A stretch of 64,000 nt of DNA from Rhizobium indicum (GCF_005862305.2 NZ_CP054021.1:1488001-1552000), one strand, 5' to 3'. Shown: positions 48,404 to 57,646, numbered from the stretch's first letter. A program made the numbers and translations. Notes: generated by a model not told the origin, from the sequence alone.

Positions 48404-49183
48404 ATGAGCCGTATTTTCATCACCGGTTCCACCGATGGCCTCGGCCTTGCCGCGGCACGCACCCTGATGAAGGAAGGCCATGACGTCGTGCTGCATGCCC
48501 GCTCCAGGGAGCGTGCAGCCGCTATCTCAGAGATTTCGGCCGCGGCGCTCGGCATCGTCATCGGCGATCTCGCCCGCGCCACGGAAACGCGCTCGATCGC
48601 CGAGCAGGTCAACGCTATCGGCCGCATGGACGCCGTCATTCACAATGCCGGCATCTACCTCGAGAGGAGCCGGGGCGAAACGCCGGAAGGCCACGCCAAG
48701 ACGCTGGCGGTGAATGTGCTTGCCCCCTATCTGCTCACCGCCTGGATCACCCGCCCCGATCGCCTGGTCTATCTCAGCAGCGGCATGCACCGCAGCGGCA
48801 GCAGCGCCCTTGACGATATCGACTGGAAGAAGCGGCCGTGGAACGCCAGCCAGGCCTACTCGGAAAGCAAGCTCTATATCGCCACCCTCGCCGCCGCCCT
48901 CGCCCGCCATTGGCCGGATGTTCTCAGCAACGCGGTGGATCCCGGGTGGGTACCGACCAAGATGGGTGGCGCCGGCGCGCCCGATGACCTGGAGATGGGG
49001 CATCTTACGCAGACATGGCTTGCGGCAGGTGATGGCGAAGCTGCGAAGGTCAGCGGCGGTTATTGGTATCATCGGCAGCGGCGGGAGGCGGCGGCGGAGG
49101 TTAGCGATACTGGGTTTCAGGATGCGCTAGTGGAGAAGCTTGCCAGACTCACAGGTGTTCGTCTGTTCGCGGAGCGCCCGTAG
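48404..49183 (+). CDS. Short-chain dehydrogenase/reductase
   Basis: A 259-residue SDR. The cofactor motif is 'RIFITGSTDGLGLAAARTLMKEGHDVVLHAR' (TGSTDGLG), followed by 'MDAVIHNAGIYLE' (NAG), 'LVYLSSGMHRSG' (Ser) and the catalytic 'AYSESKLYIATLAAAL' (Y-x-x-x-K). 'VDPGWVPTKMGG' is the usual substrate-loop start. Likely NADP-dependent and cytosolic; substrate unknown. It is GC-rich like the core genome, unlike the two preceding genes, and is followed by a TetR relic (49231-49492). Start ATG 48404. Confidence 0.92.
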   Translation: MSRIFITGSTDGLGLAAARTLMKEGHDVVLHARSRERAAAISEISAAALGIVIGDLARATETRSIAEQVNAIGRMDAVIHNAGIYLERSRGETPEGHAKTLAVNVLAPYLLTAWITRPDRLVYLSSGMHRSGSSALDDIDWKKRPWNASQAYSESKLYIATLAAALARHWPDVLSNAVDPGWVPTKMGGAGAPDDLEMGHLTQTWLAAGDGEAAKVSGGYWYHRQRREAAAEVSDTGFQDALVEKLARLTGVRLFAERP

Positions 49184-49230
49184 GGCGAAAGGCCGGCCGG
49201 TTACGAGTGTTGCCGCGTTCGAAACCTTTG

Positions 49231-49492
49231 AAAGGCGATGTTCGACCACTCCCCGCCGGAAACCAGCCCGACGCCGCAATGGCATCTCGACGAGCACCTC
49301 TTCCTGATGGACGTGACCGCCGAACCGCTGGCCGAACTGCAACCCGATATGCCCCCGAAGACCGCGCCATCCGCGCCCGCATCCTCTTCGGCGCCATCCA
49401 TGGCGTCGTCAGCATCAGCCTGGAACGCCGCTTCGTTGGGGGTTGCCGTAGCGCAGGAGGTGGATGACCTGGTGTTGACGATCGCGTGGCGT
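49231..49492 (+). pseudogene. Frameshifted duplicate of the 45287 TetR 3' end
   Basis: Nearly identical to 45608-45875, including 'FDHSPPETSPTPQWHLDEHLFLMDVTAEPLAEL'. One missing C in the run CCCCCGAAGACC shifts the frame, and a short deletion follows near GGTTGCCGTAGCGCAGGAGG. No N-terminal DNA-binding part is present. A truncated paralogous copy that now lies downstream of the SDR gene. Confidence 0.85.
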
Positions 49493-49695
49493 ACGGCTTC
49501 GACCTGGTAATGAGCACTAGTTTAAAGCCTTCCTGCCCCCCAAAACGCTCCAACTGTCGCGAGCGCAGCACCTACGAAAAATCGGTTGATATCGTGTTGG
49601 AGCGCTCGAACAGAAGTTGAGCGTGCGCAATAGTGACAAATAGTGATGCAGGAGTTGTCGCGACACGACTAAACTCACACTCAATAAGAAGGACG

Positions 49696-50526
49696 ATGCA
49701 CGTGTCAGACTGGATCCCGGCTCTTACATCCTCAGGCTTCGTCGCGCTCATCTCGTTTATTTGGGGAACCTATTACAAAGCGGCTATCGAGAAGGGCGTT
49801 CAGCATCGGCTAGACTTGAAGCTTGAAGAGGTTCGGTCTCAATTCAGGCAAGAGGAAGAGAAATATAAGCAGGCGCTCGGAGCCCAAGATGCAAAAATCA
49901 GCGCGCTTCGCTCGGGCGCGTTAGCAGGTTTGGCAAACCGATCTATGTCACTCGACAAACGTCGCCTAGAAGCTATCGAAACGCTGTGGGCGGGCATCTC
50001 CGATTACGGACCGTTCAAAATAGTGGCACAGATGACGAAGGCCCTTAAGCTGGATGCGTTGATCGATGCAGCCGAGTTGGGCAAGCCCGACAGCGAAAAA
50101 ATCCGGCAGTTCGCAGATGTAATTTGGACCATGTACAAGCTTGATGATTATCAGGCTGCGAAGCAGGTAACGCGCGAGCGACCGTTCGTCTCGCCGTTGG
50201 CGTGGGCGATTTATTCCGCACACGCAATAGCCGTTAGCTCGCCCATCGCTGGCCTTGCTGCCACCCGTACCGGCGTGGGCATGCAAATTCTTTCTGACCC
50301 GAAGCCACTACTGGATAGCGTAAAGGCGGTTCTGCCAGGCTATACCCAATTTATAGATGACCACGGAGCCGGGTCTTTCCCATACCTCATTGAACCATTG
50401 GAGAACGCGCTGCTGGATGAACTGCGCAAAAACCTTGACGGCGCCGAAGGTGATGAGCAGACCCTTCAGAAGGCCGCGGCAATTTTAAAGGCCGCAGAAG
50501 CGCTTAGTGGGACTCAGCTCGCCTAG
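49696..50526 (+). CDS. Membrane-anchored coiled-coil protein of unknown function
   Basis: A 276-residue protein: short N-terminal membrane helix ('WIPALTSSGFVALISFIWGTYYKAAIEKGVQ', about 6-30), then a basic coiled-coil ('HRLDLKLEEVRSQFRQEEEKYKQALGAQDAKISALR') and a helical domain to the end. This layout is shared by a family of short 'N-anchored' proteins near accessory and defence genes in many bacteria. ATG 49696 with AAGGAC 7 bases upstream. The DNA is less GC-rich than core genes. No functional motif is seen. Confidence 0.65.
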   Translation: MHVSDWIPALTSSGFVALISFIWGTYYKAAIEKGVQHRLDLKLEEVRSQFRQEEEKYKQALGAQDAKISALRSGALAGLANRSMSLDKRRLEAIETLWAGISDYGPFKIVAQMTKALKLDALIDAAELGKPDSEKIRQFADVIWTMYKLDDYQAAKQVTRERPFVSPLAWAIYSAHAIAVSSPIAGLAATRTGVGMQILSDPKPLLDSVKAVLPGYTQFIDDHGAGSFPYLIEPLENALLDELRKNLDGAEGDEQTLQKAAAILKAAEALSGTQLA

Positions 50527-50690
50527 CGCTCGCGGTCGGTCGAACACGCCTTGTATGTTGAAGTTTGCCGAGGGCCGAATTGTTGTATTAAGGAGACGAT
50601 CAATCAAGCGTGGCACCTGACGCATCAACTGCCACAATAAAATTTTCGCCGGATGCACCAAATCCTAAACAATTTCGTTATCATTCAGTT

Positions 50691-51869
50691 ATGCCAGCTA
50701 CTATAAAGCGCGAACGCCCGATCTATAATCCTGCTGTTCTGCGGTGGGCACGGGAGCGGCGTGGCCTGGACATCGAGCACGTAGCCGAGAAGCTTCACCA
50801 GTCAGTCGCACGTATACAAGCTTGGGAAAACGCTTCCGAGGTACCGACAGTCAACCAAGCCCGTACCCTCGCAGACCTCTATGAACGCTCTTTCATGGAG
50901 TTCTTCCTTGATGAACTGCCCCCAGTCAAAGAACCACTGCTGATTCCGGACTTTCGCGCTCATCGGGGCATGACCATCCCTCGCGAAGTCGTTGCGCTCA
51001 AAGACATCCAATATTGGGCGGAAGCCCAGCGTGAAAACGCACTCGATCTTTTCGAAGAAGTCGGTGAGCAGGAACCGCGTTTCCCGGACATTCTCGGCTG
51101 CACTACGGCCGCAAACCCAGAGGATGTTGCTCGAATTGCCCGGGAGGCCATGGATTTTTCGATTGAGACACAGCTTGCTTTCAAATCTGCCGATCAAGTG
51201 AAGTTTCCTGCGATTCTTCGCCGTCACATTGAAAAGCTTGGCGTCCTGACGCTCAAGAACACGGCGCTGCGGGATGTCGGAGCGCGCGGAATGTGCATCG
51301 CCAAATTCCCGCTGCCAGTGATCGTCTTCGGTAACGAAGCGCCGACCGCGCAAGCTTTCACACTTGCTCATGAACTAGCCCATCTAACCCTTCATCAAAG
51401 TGGTATCATCGCTCCGCTCAGCGCGCAGCCCTCGACAACCGTCGAAGGGTGGTGCGATCGGTTCGCGGCAGCATTTCTTATGCCTCGAACTACGGTCATA
51501 GCCAGGGCTGGACCAGTGCCAACCCAACCGGCGCCGTTCATCTCTGATGGAAACGTAAATGATCTCGCGTCTACATTTCGCGTAAGCGCGCACGCCATGC
51601 TCATTCGCCTGGTGCACCTGGGCTACGTTCTGCCGGCATTCTATTGGAGCATTAAAAAACCCCAGTTTGAGCAGCAAGAAGCGAGCTACAAAAGCTTCGG
51701 ACGATCTGAATATTATGGCACGAGATTCCGAAACGCGCTCGGGGACCTTTATACCGGGCTGGTTATAGAAGCATGGTCCAACGGCCGCATTACCAATCAC
51801 AATGCCGCGCAATACATGGGTATAAAGAATCTTCAGCACCTGAATGATATCAGGGATCATTTCAGCTGA
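50691..51869 (+). CDS. XRE-family regulator with ImmA/IrrE metallopeptidase domain
   Basis: A 392-residue protein. An N-terminal HTH ('VLRWARERRGLDIEHVAEKLHQSVARIQAWENASEVPTVNQARTLADLYERSFMEFFLDELP') is joined to a peptidase with the zinc motif H-E-L-A-H ('AFTLAHELAHLTLHQSG') and the third ligand region 'EGWCDRFAAAFLMP'. Such proteins cleave a repressor or antitoxin. The following DUF4411 gene starts at the A of its TGA (1-base overlap), so they form an operon. Together they match the predicted XRE-ImmA plus DUF4411 toxin-antitoxin-like pairs. ATG 50691 is the start with best homology. Confidence 0.9.
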   Translation: MPATIKRERPIYNPAVLRWARERRGLDIEHVAEKLHQSVARIQAWENASEVPTVNQARTLADLYERSFMEFFLDELPPVKEPLLIPDFRAHRGMTIPREVVALKDIQYWAEAQRENALDLFEEVGEQEPRFPDILGCTTAANPEDVARIAREAMDFSIETQLAFKSADQVKFPAILRRHIEKLGVLTLKNTALRDVGARGMCIAKFPLPVIVFGNEAPTAQAFTLAHELAHLTLHQSGIIAPLSAQPSTTVEGWCDRFAAAFLMPRTTVIARAGPVPTQPAPFISDGNVNDLASTFRVSAHAMLIRLVHLGYVLPAFYWSIKKPQFEQQEASYKSFGRSEYYGTRFRNALGDLYTGLVIEAWSNGRITNHNAAQYMGIKNLQHLNDIRDHFS

Positions 51870-52378
51870 TGGTGAAAAAATATTGTTTCGATACGTCCGG
51901 AATATCAAATCCTCTTGAAACTATGCCGGAGGACATCCACAAAACGCTTTGGGCACATTTCAAAGCATTCGTTCTCAGCGATTACATCGCAGTCACACCA
52001 GAAATTTTCGAGGAAATGTGCCACATTGCCGGCGATCTCGGACAATTCGTCAACGTATCAAAAGAGTTCATGGTGCTTGAAGTTGGAAGCCCTGATTGGG
52101 ATTGGCAAACATACATAGGTCACTCGAACCAGTTGCTCACACGCCACCGGGACTGCATTTCCGAGTTCACGGGAGGCTCCGCAAAAACTATCTGCGTCAA
52201 CGACATGACCATTATCGCACTGGCAAAGACCCTTAATGTGCCAGTCGTGAGCATGGAAAATCTGATCAGGGAAGAGACCCAAACCACCAAGCGTAAGATC
52301 CCAAACATCTGCCGTGCAGAAGGTGTGGTGCATCTTGCGTTCAGCGATTTCCTCAGACGAGAAAATCTGAGATTCTGA
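51869..52378 (+). CDS. DUF4411 (PIN-like) protein
   Basis: A 169-residue protein. 'KKYCFDTSGISNPLETMPEDIHKTLWAHFKAFV' has the PIN-like DTS opening (Asp near residue 8), 'YIAVTPEIFEEMCHIA' the second acidic residue, and 'CVNDMTIIALAKTLNVPVVSMENL' the third (N-D) and the end strand. This is DUF4411, a PIN-like nuclease family usually encoded behind an XRE/ImmA gene. It is predicted to be an RNase toxin controlled by the upstream product. Its ATG shares one base with the upstream stop. Confidence 0.85.
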   Translation: MVKKYCFDTSGISNPLETMPEDIHKTLWAHFKAFVLSDYIAVTPEIFEEMCHIAGDLGQFVNVSKEFMVLEVGSPDWDWQTYIGHSNQLLTRHRDCISEFTGGSAKTICVNDMTIIALAKTLNVPVVSMENLIREETQTTKRKIPNICRAEGVVHLAFSDFLRRENLRF

Positions 52379-52733
52379 CATACGAGCGCCCTTTGTCAGA
52401 TCGCAGACCAGTATGATCGCACTGAAGCGAGCCGGAATTACTGAAGGGCAATATAATTGAGGTCGAGCTGATCGAAGACGTTTCGCCTATTTCCTCGGCT
52501 CACGGTACGCCTTCAACTCCTATTCGGTAGCGGGGAGAATTTCACTGCCCATGTTAGTGCAGCTCACGTTTCCATTTTCCAACTCACCGTATCAAGTGAG
52601 AAAAGCCAGTTGAACTCCATGAGGCGTTATATAAGCTTGACGATCCAGCACAACTGGAGAGACAAATGTCGCCGTACTCTGAGTTTGCCGTTGCGTCGTT
52701 TCGTGCTGTGGTCAATGCGTGTAAAAATTAGCG
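52379..52733. other. Intergenic, nothing recognised
   Basis: A frame (52610-52849) overlaps the tRNA and is spurious. No repeat or promoter of note is seen. Confidence 0.35.
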
Positions 52734-52807
52734 TGGCTGGGGCGCCTGGATTCGAACCAGGGGTGACGGTACCAAAAACCGTTGCCTTACCGCTTGGCGA
52801 CGCCCCA
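52734..52807 (-). tRNA. tRNA-Gln (TTG)
   Basis: The 74-base minus-strand gene starts TGGGGCG and ends CGCCCCA plus GCCA. The anticodon stem ACGGT/ACCGT encloses TTTTGGT, anticodon TTG. T-arm CCTGG-TTCGAAT-CCAGG is intact. Confidence 0.95.
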
Positions 52808-52970
52808 CCAGAGCTTGAGCGGAAACCGCTTGCTCAAATCGACGCCTGATTAGCAAAGCTCTTCGCCTGTCACAATGACTAAGTTTAACCCGGCGCAGAT
52901 TTTATGCGCTGCGCAGCACCCGCCGTCGTGCTAGGAATTGGCGACGTCATTGGCCCGAGATCATTCCTTC

Positions 52971-53882
52971 ATGGACAGTCCCGCATTCGACCTCGCTTTC
53001 GAGCCGGCCTATGGGCAGGCCGTGCCGGTTGTTTCAGGTGTCGAGCGGGTTACAGTGAACAATCCCGGGCCTTTCACCTTTTTCGGCACCAACAGCTATA
53101 TCGTCGGCGCTTCCTCCGTCGCGATCATCGATCCCGGCCCGGAGGACGAGGCGCATTATCAAGCACTGATGGCAGCCCTTGGCGGACGCGCGGTGACGCA
53201 TATCTTCGTCAGCCACACGCATCGCGACCACTCGCCGCTGGCGAGGCGCCTGCAGGCGGCAACGGGGGCGGTGACGGTGGGGCAAGGGCCGCACCGGCCG
53301 GCGCGGCCGCTGCGCGACGGCGAGATCAATCCCTTTTCCGAAAGCTCGGATCTATCATTCGTGCCCGATATAACGCTCAGTGACGGCCAAACCCTATCGG
53401 GCGATGGCTGGGCGCTGAGCGCGGTGCTGACGCCGGGGCACACGGCCAATCATGCCGCCTTCGCGCTTGCGGGTCGTGACATCCTGTTCTCAGGCGATCA
53501 TGTCATGGCCTGGTCGACCTCGATCGTCGCGCCGCCGGATGGCTCGATGGCGGATTACATGACCTCGCTTGACCGGCTGATTGCGCGTGAGGACCGGCTG
53601 CTGCTGCCCGGCCATGGCGGGCCGGTGACGCAGCCGGCCGGATTCCTCCGGGCGCTGAAGGCGCATCGCCTCAAGCGCGAGCAGGCGGTGCTGGCGCGCG
53701 TCCAGGCGGGCGACCAGCGGATTGCCGAGATGGTCAAGGTAATCTATCGCGATACCGATCCGAAGCTGCATGGGGCGGCAGCCCTTTCCGTGCTCGCCCA
53801 TATCGAGGATCTTTTGGAGCGCGGCGAGATTGCGGCGGATGGGCCGCCAACGCTTGCCGCCCACTACCGGCCGGCGTCATGA
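52971..53882 (+). CDS. MBL-fold metallo-hydrolase (LACTB2-like)
   Basis: A 303-residue metallo-beta-lactamase-fold protein. 'TFFGTNSYIVGASSVAIIDPGPEDEAHYQALMAAL' begins the fold; the zinc motif is 'HIFVSHTHRDHSPLARRL' (H-x-H-x-D-H), further ligands lie in 'VLTPGHTANHAAFAL', 'ILFSGDHVMAW' and 'LLPGHGGPV'. The C-terminal helical part with 'HRLKREQAVLARVQAGDQRIAEMV' is typical of the LACTB2/endoribonuclease-like subgroup. Hydrolase or ribonuclease of unknown substrate. It is followed by the DCC protein after 30 bases. ATG 52971. Confidence 0.9.
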   Translation: MDSPAFDLAFEPAYGQAVPVVSGVERVTVNNPGPFTFFGTNSYIVGASSVAIIDPGPEDEAHYQALMAALGGRAVTHIFVSHTHRDHSPLARRLQAATGAVTVGQGPHRPARPLRDGEINPFSESSDLSFVPDITLSDGQTLSGDGWALSAVLTPGHTANHAAFALAGRDILFSGDHVMAWSTSIVAPPDGSMADYMTSLDRLIAREDRLLLPGHGGPVTQPAGFLRALKAHRLKREQAVLARVQAGDQRIAEMVKVIYRDTDPKLHGAAALSVLAHIEDLLERGEIAADGPPTLAAHYRPAS

Positions 53883-53912
53883 ATATGAGGGTGGGGTCAT
53901 GAGGATGGGAAC

Positions 53913-54371
53913 ATGACGATGAAGCCTCGAGCCGATTACAGCTATCGCAACGATCCCGATGTGCCCGGTTTTGCCGATGACCGGCCGTTGATCATCTTTG
54001 ATGGCGAATGCGTGTTCTGCTCCGGCTGGGTGAAATTCGCGCTGAAACATGACAAGCGGCAGCGATACCGCTTCCTCGCCGCGCAGACGCCGCTCGGCGA
54101 GGCGCTCTACCGGCATTACGGGCTCCACGCGCGCGACTACGAGACCAATATCCTGATCGAAAACGGCCGCGCCTTCTTCAAGTCCGACGGCTCGATCCGC
54201 ATGGTGGCGGGCCTCGGCTTTCCCTATTCGCTGGTCAAGCTCTTCCGGCTGCTGCCGCGGCGGGCGGCCGATGCGCTCTATGAATTCATCGCCCGCAACC
54301 GGCTGAAGCTTGCCGGCCGGCAAAGCTGCATGGTGCCGACGCCGCAGCAGCGAAGCCGCTTCATCACATGA
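53913..54371 (+). CDS. DCC-family thiol-disulfide oxidoreductase (DUF393)
   Basis: A 152-residue protein. 'PLIIFDGECVFCSGWVKFALKHDKRQRYRFLAAQTPLGEALYRHYGL' carries the family D-G-x-C-x-x-C core (thioredoxin-like). 'NILIENGRAFFKSDGSIRMVAGLGFPYSLVKLFRLLPRRAADALYEFIARNR' is the remainder. Probably a cytosolic redox protein. ATG 53913 (or 53919). Its TGA overlaps the next ATG (54368) as ATGA, so translation is coupled with the dehydrogenase-like gene. Confidence 0.9.
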   Translation: MTMKPRADYSYRNDPDVPGFADDRPLIIFDGECVFCSGWVKFALKHDKRQRYRFLAAQTPLGEALYRHYGLHARDYETNILIENGRAFFKSDGSIRMVAGLGFPYSLVKLFRLLPRRAADALYEFIARNRLKLAGRQSCMVPTPQQRSRFIT

Positions 54372-56089
54372 GCGACGACCGGTTTTCGCTGCTCATCATC
54401 GGCGGTTACGGCACTTTCGGCGGGCGGCTTGCCCGGCTGCTTGGCGATGAACCGCGGCTCAGGCTGCTGGTTGCGGGGCGCTCGCTTGAAAAGGCTGACG
54501 ATTTCGTTGCAGATCTGCGGACGCCGAAAGATGGAGCCGAGGGCCTGGGAAGCAACAATCTCGGCGCGATGGTGCAGGCAGTCAGCTTCGACCGAGACGG
54601 CGATCTCACCGAACAGCTGACGCGGCTGAGGCCTCATCTCGTCGTCGATGCCTCGGGGCCGTTCCAGACCTTCGGGAAGGATGCCTATAAGGTGGTCGAG
54701 GCCTGCATCGGCCTCGGCATCGATTATGCCGATATCGCCGACAGCACCGGTTTCGTCGCCGGCATCGGTGGGCTCGATGCGGCAGCCAAGGCCAAGGGCA
54801 CCTTCGCGCTCTCGGGGCTCAGCAGCCTGCCCGCCCTCTCCTTCGCGGCACTCGATGCGATGGCGCCGCATTTCTCCCGGATCGAATCTGTCGCGGCCGG
54901 CATTGCCCCGTCGGCGCATGTGCGGATCGGGCTCAATGTCGTGAGAGCGATCGCCACCTATGCCGGCAAGCCGGTGGCGGTGCTGCGCAACGGGCAGCCG
55001 GCCGCCGGGTGCGGGCTGATCGATGCGATGCGGGTGACGGTGGCGGCGCCGGGTGTGGCGCCGCTGCGCAGCCGCAAGTTCGTGCTGGTGGATGCGCCGG
55101 ATCTCAAGCTGCTGCCGCAGCACCTTGCCGATCTCAAATCCAGCTTCACCGGTGTCGGCACCGAGCCGCAGCCGCTGCAGCACTTGCTCAGCCTTGCGGC
55201 CAGGCTTGTGCGCCTCCGGCTCCTGCCGTCGCTGCTGCCGTTTGCGCGGTTGCTGCAGCGTGCCAGCCATAGCCTGGCAATCGGCGAACACCGCGGCGGC
55301 ATGTTCGTCCGCGCCAGCGGCGTCGATCACGCGGGAAAGCGGCTGTCCTGCGGCTGGCATCTGATTGCCGAAGGTGATGACGGGCCGTTCATCCCCATCA
55401 TCGGCGTGGACGCGCTGGTGCGCCGGCTGCTGACCGGCACGCGGCCGGAGAATGGCGCCCGGCCGGCGGCGGGGGAATTGCAGCTTGAAGATTTCGAAGC
55501 GGCCTTCCGGCGGTTTTCAATCACATCAGGCATCAGGATGGAAAACGAGGCGGCACGCCAGCCGCTCTACCGGCAGATTCTCGGCAGCGCCTGGGAGCGG
55601 CTGCCGCCGGCCATTTCAGCCCTGCATGCAGGCGGGGCGCGCGTCGCCTCCGGCCGGGCACGGATCGAGCGCGGCGGCGGGCTGCTGGCCAGGATCGTCG
55701 CTGGGGTGATCGGCTTTCCCAAGGCGGGCGAGGATGTGCCGGTGACGGTGCGTTTCGTAAGCGACGGTGACAGGGAAATCTGGACGCGCGATTTTGGCGG
55801 CAAGGTCTTCCGCAGCTGGCAGGCCGAGGGAAAGGGCCGCGACCGGCATCTGCTCGCCGAGGTCTTCGGGCCGTTCCGGGTGCTGATGGCGCCGGTGCCG
55901 GATGGGGAGAAGCTGCGGCTCGTCGTGCGCGGCTGGCGGTTCTGCGGCATTCCGCTGCCGATGTTTCTGGCGCCTGGTGGGGATACTTATGAGGAGGAGC
56001 GGGATGGGCGGTTCTGCTTCCATGTGGAGATCGGTGGGCGGCTGACGGGGTTGGTGGTGCGGTATACGGGGTGGTTGGTGGTGGAGTGA
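54368..56089 (+). CDS. Saccharopine dehydrogenase-like/DUF4166 fusion protein
   Basis: A 573-residue protein. Residues about 1-370 form a Rossmann-type saccharopine-dehydrogenase-like domain ('FSLLIIGGYGTFGGRLARLLGDEPRLRLLVAGRSLEKADDF', 'LVVDASGPFQTFGKDAYKVVEACIGLGIDYADIADSTGFV'); about 385-573 match DUF4166 ('LPPAISALHAGGARVASGRARIERGGGLLARIVAGVIGFPKAGEDVPVTV'). Coupled (ATGA) to the DCC gene upstream. NAD(P)-binding; reaction unknown. Ends before a cluster of repeats. Confidence 0.9.
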   Translation: MSDDRFSLLIIGGYGTFGGRLARLLGDEPRLRLLVAGRSLEKADDFVADLRTPKDGAEGLGSNNLGAMVQAVSFDRDGDLTEQLTRLRPHLVVDASGPFQTFGKDAYKVVEACIGLGIDYADIADSTGFVAGIGGLDAAAKAKGTFALSGLSSLPALSFAALDAMAPHFSRIESVAAGIAPSAHVRIGLNVVRAIATYAGKPVAVLRNGQPAAGCGLIDAMRVTVAAPGVAPLRSRKFVLVDAPDLKLLPQHLADLKSSFTGVGTEPQPLQHLLSLAARLVRLRLLPSLLPFARLLQRASHSLAIGEHRGGMFVRASGVDHAGKRLSCGWHLIAEGDDGPFIPIIGVDALVRRLLTGTRPENGARPAAGELQLEDFEAAFRRFSITSGIRMENEAARQPLYRQILGSAWERLPPAISALHAGGARVASGRARIERGGGLLARIVAGVIGFPKAGEDVPVTVRFVSDGDREIWTRDFGGKVFRSWQAEGKGRDRHLLAEVFGPFRVLMAPVPDGEKLRLVVRGWRFCGIPLPMFLAPGGDTYEEERDGRFCFHVEIGGRLTGLVVRYTGWLVVE

Positions 56090-56121
56090 GTGAGCGGGTC
56101 TCTGCCTTCGGGCGGGTGGCT

Positions 56122-56252
56122 GCCCCTCACCCTAACCCTCTCCCCGCTCGCGGGGCGAGGGGACGTGCCCTGCGAGAGATGGGCGAGGAACGGAGAGGTT
56201 GCGGCATATCCCCTTCGCCCCGCAAGCGGGGAGAAGGTGCCGGCAGGCGGAT
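56122..56252 (+). repeat. Intergenic repeat R3
   Basis: CCCCTCACCCTAACCCTCTC, the CCCCGCT-GCGGGG hairpin, a middle segment TTGCGGCATATCCCCTTCGC and the end CCGGCAGGCGGATGAGGGGC. Full-length relative at 63379-63522; reverse relative at 21985. Confidence 0.7.
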
Positions 56253-56277
56253 GAGGGGCTGGTCCGTGGGCCGCAAT

Positions 56278-56490
56278 ACCCCCCTCTGCCCTGCCGGGCA
56301 TCTCCCCCCACAGGTGGGGAGATCACAAGTGGCTTGAACTTCGTGCCCCTCTACCGTTTCGCCGTGCTGGACGCTCATTGTTTGGGGAAGCCAGTGCGCC
56401 CAGCCAATCTCCCCACCTGTGGGGGGGTCCGAAGGACGGGTCGAGACCCGTGGCTCGACCCCGGGCCCGGCAGGGCAGAGGGGGTGCCAC
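56278..56490. repeat. Long inverted repeat R2 with nested 35-bp segment
   Basis: Similar to 40473-40655: outer arms CCCCCTCTGCCCTGCCGGGC and CCCGGCAGGGCAGAGGG, inner CCCCACAGGTGGGG. The right arm is broken at 56428-56462 by TCCGAAGGACGG...CTCGACCCC, the same 35-base segment seen at 22099-22133. Confidence 0.75.
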
Positions 56491-56670
56491 ACGGCATGCC
56501 CTTCGCCGTCATTCCTTCCTCGGGCTTGAAGAAGGTGCTGCCGCCTTCGGCGGCACCGTATGGGCGTTGAATCTGCCGCACCGTATCCCGGCCCTTCGCT
56601 TTGGGCTCAGGGCGTTCGCAACTGCAATCGATTCGCCGGATCGATTGCTGGCGCTCTGCGCCACCGTTGC

Positions 56671-57582
56671 TCACCCACCCGCAATCCCCAAGAGTTCGGC
56701 ATCCAGCGCCTTCAGATAATCGCCGGCGATTGCGGCGCTGAAGCCGAGGTCGTGTTGGCCGTAGCGGGAGGCGACGCGGATGTCGACGAAGGTGGTTTCG
56801 GCCTCTTCGCGGAGCCGGATGATGATATCGAAGCGCAGGCCGAGGATTAGCGTGCGGGTGGTGCCCTGCAGCGTCACGCCGTTGACGCCGCGGATCAGCT
56901 TGGCGACGTCGTCGTCATAGGGGCGCGGCGTCGGCACGGGGACGATATCGGGCGCATCGGCCACGGCATCGTCGCCCGGCTGCGGCGGCTTGACCGGCCT
57001 GTCCTCGGGATCGCGGCCGGGCTCCGTGTCGCCACTGCTCCTGGTGATGGTAATACCGCTCATCTTGGCGACTTTGCGCACCGCTTCCAGCACGCGGTCG
57101 AGCGCGCCCTCATAGCGCCGGCCTGTCAGTTCGGGATAGGCGGTGAGCTGCTTTTCACGATCCTCCGGCGTCACCTGCACGTTGCGTTTCAGCCAGATCT
57201 GGTCGGAATAGGGCGGCGAAAGCCAGTCGGGTGCGGAGACCGGATCGGTGGAAACGTCGTAGATATCAGGCAGCGTCATGTAACGCTCGGTGGCATAGGC
57301 GCCGAGGCCGAGCGGAAAGGCGGCATAGATCAGTGCGGCCAGCGCCGCCAGCCCGCCTTCGGCCCCCGTCATCCAGAGGCTGCGCAGCCCGACTGCGGCG
57401 AGCATGGCGGAAAGCAGCGCGCCGCCGGCGGCAGCAATCAACAACAGCACGAGATAGGGTGTGGCGAGGCCGCCGAAGCGGTGGGCGATCATCACCGCCA
57501 GCGCCAGCACCAGGGAAAACGCCCCGAGCAGCCGCGAAAAGCGGGAGGCGTTGGAAACGGGGCGGTCGAAGCGGATGGCCAT
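56671..57582 (-). CDS. DUF1499 domain membrane protein
   Basis: A 303-residue protein. Three N-terminal membrane helices (about 18-38, 42-62, 70-92: 'LLGAFSLVLALAVMIAHRFG', 'TPYLVLLLIAAAGGALLSAML', 'GLAALAALIYAAFPLGLGAYA') lead to a DUF1499 domain ('DIYDVSTDPVSAPDWLSPPYSD', 'LDRVLEAVRKVAKMSG', a Pro/Asp-rich insertion, 'GTTRTLILGLRFDIIIRLREEAETTFVDIRVASRYGQHDLG'). Inner membrane; function unknown. ATG 57582 is chosen over 57636. Followed on its 5' side by the R4 repeat with MITE. Confidence 0.9.
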   Translation of the reverse strand: MAIRFDRPVSNASRFSRLLGAFSLVLALAVMIAHRFGGLATPYLVLLLIAAAGGALLSAMLAAVGLRSLWMTGAEGGLAALAALIYAAFPLGLGAYATERYMTLPDIYDVSTDPVSAPDWLSPPYSDQIWLKRNVQVTPEDREKQLTAYPELTGRRYEGALDRVLEAVRKVAKMSGITITRSSGDTEPGRDPEDRPVKPPQPGDDAVADAPDIVPVPTPRPYDDDVAKLIRGVNGVTLQGTTRTLILGLRFDIIIRLREEAETTFVDIRVASRYGQHDLGFSAAIAGDYLKALDAELLGIAGG

Positions 57583-57646
57583 TAAACTTACCGGTTGCTC
57601 GTCAGCGCCCGCGCGTTCGACCACGCAAATCGCCATGCACCTGTTT

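Noticed and set aside
54278..55360. 360-residue frame on the minus strand
   Set aside because: Antisense to the dehydrogenase-like gene; Arg/Gln/His-rich shadow.
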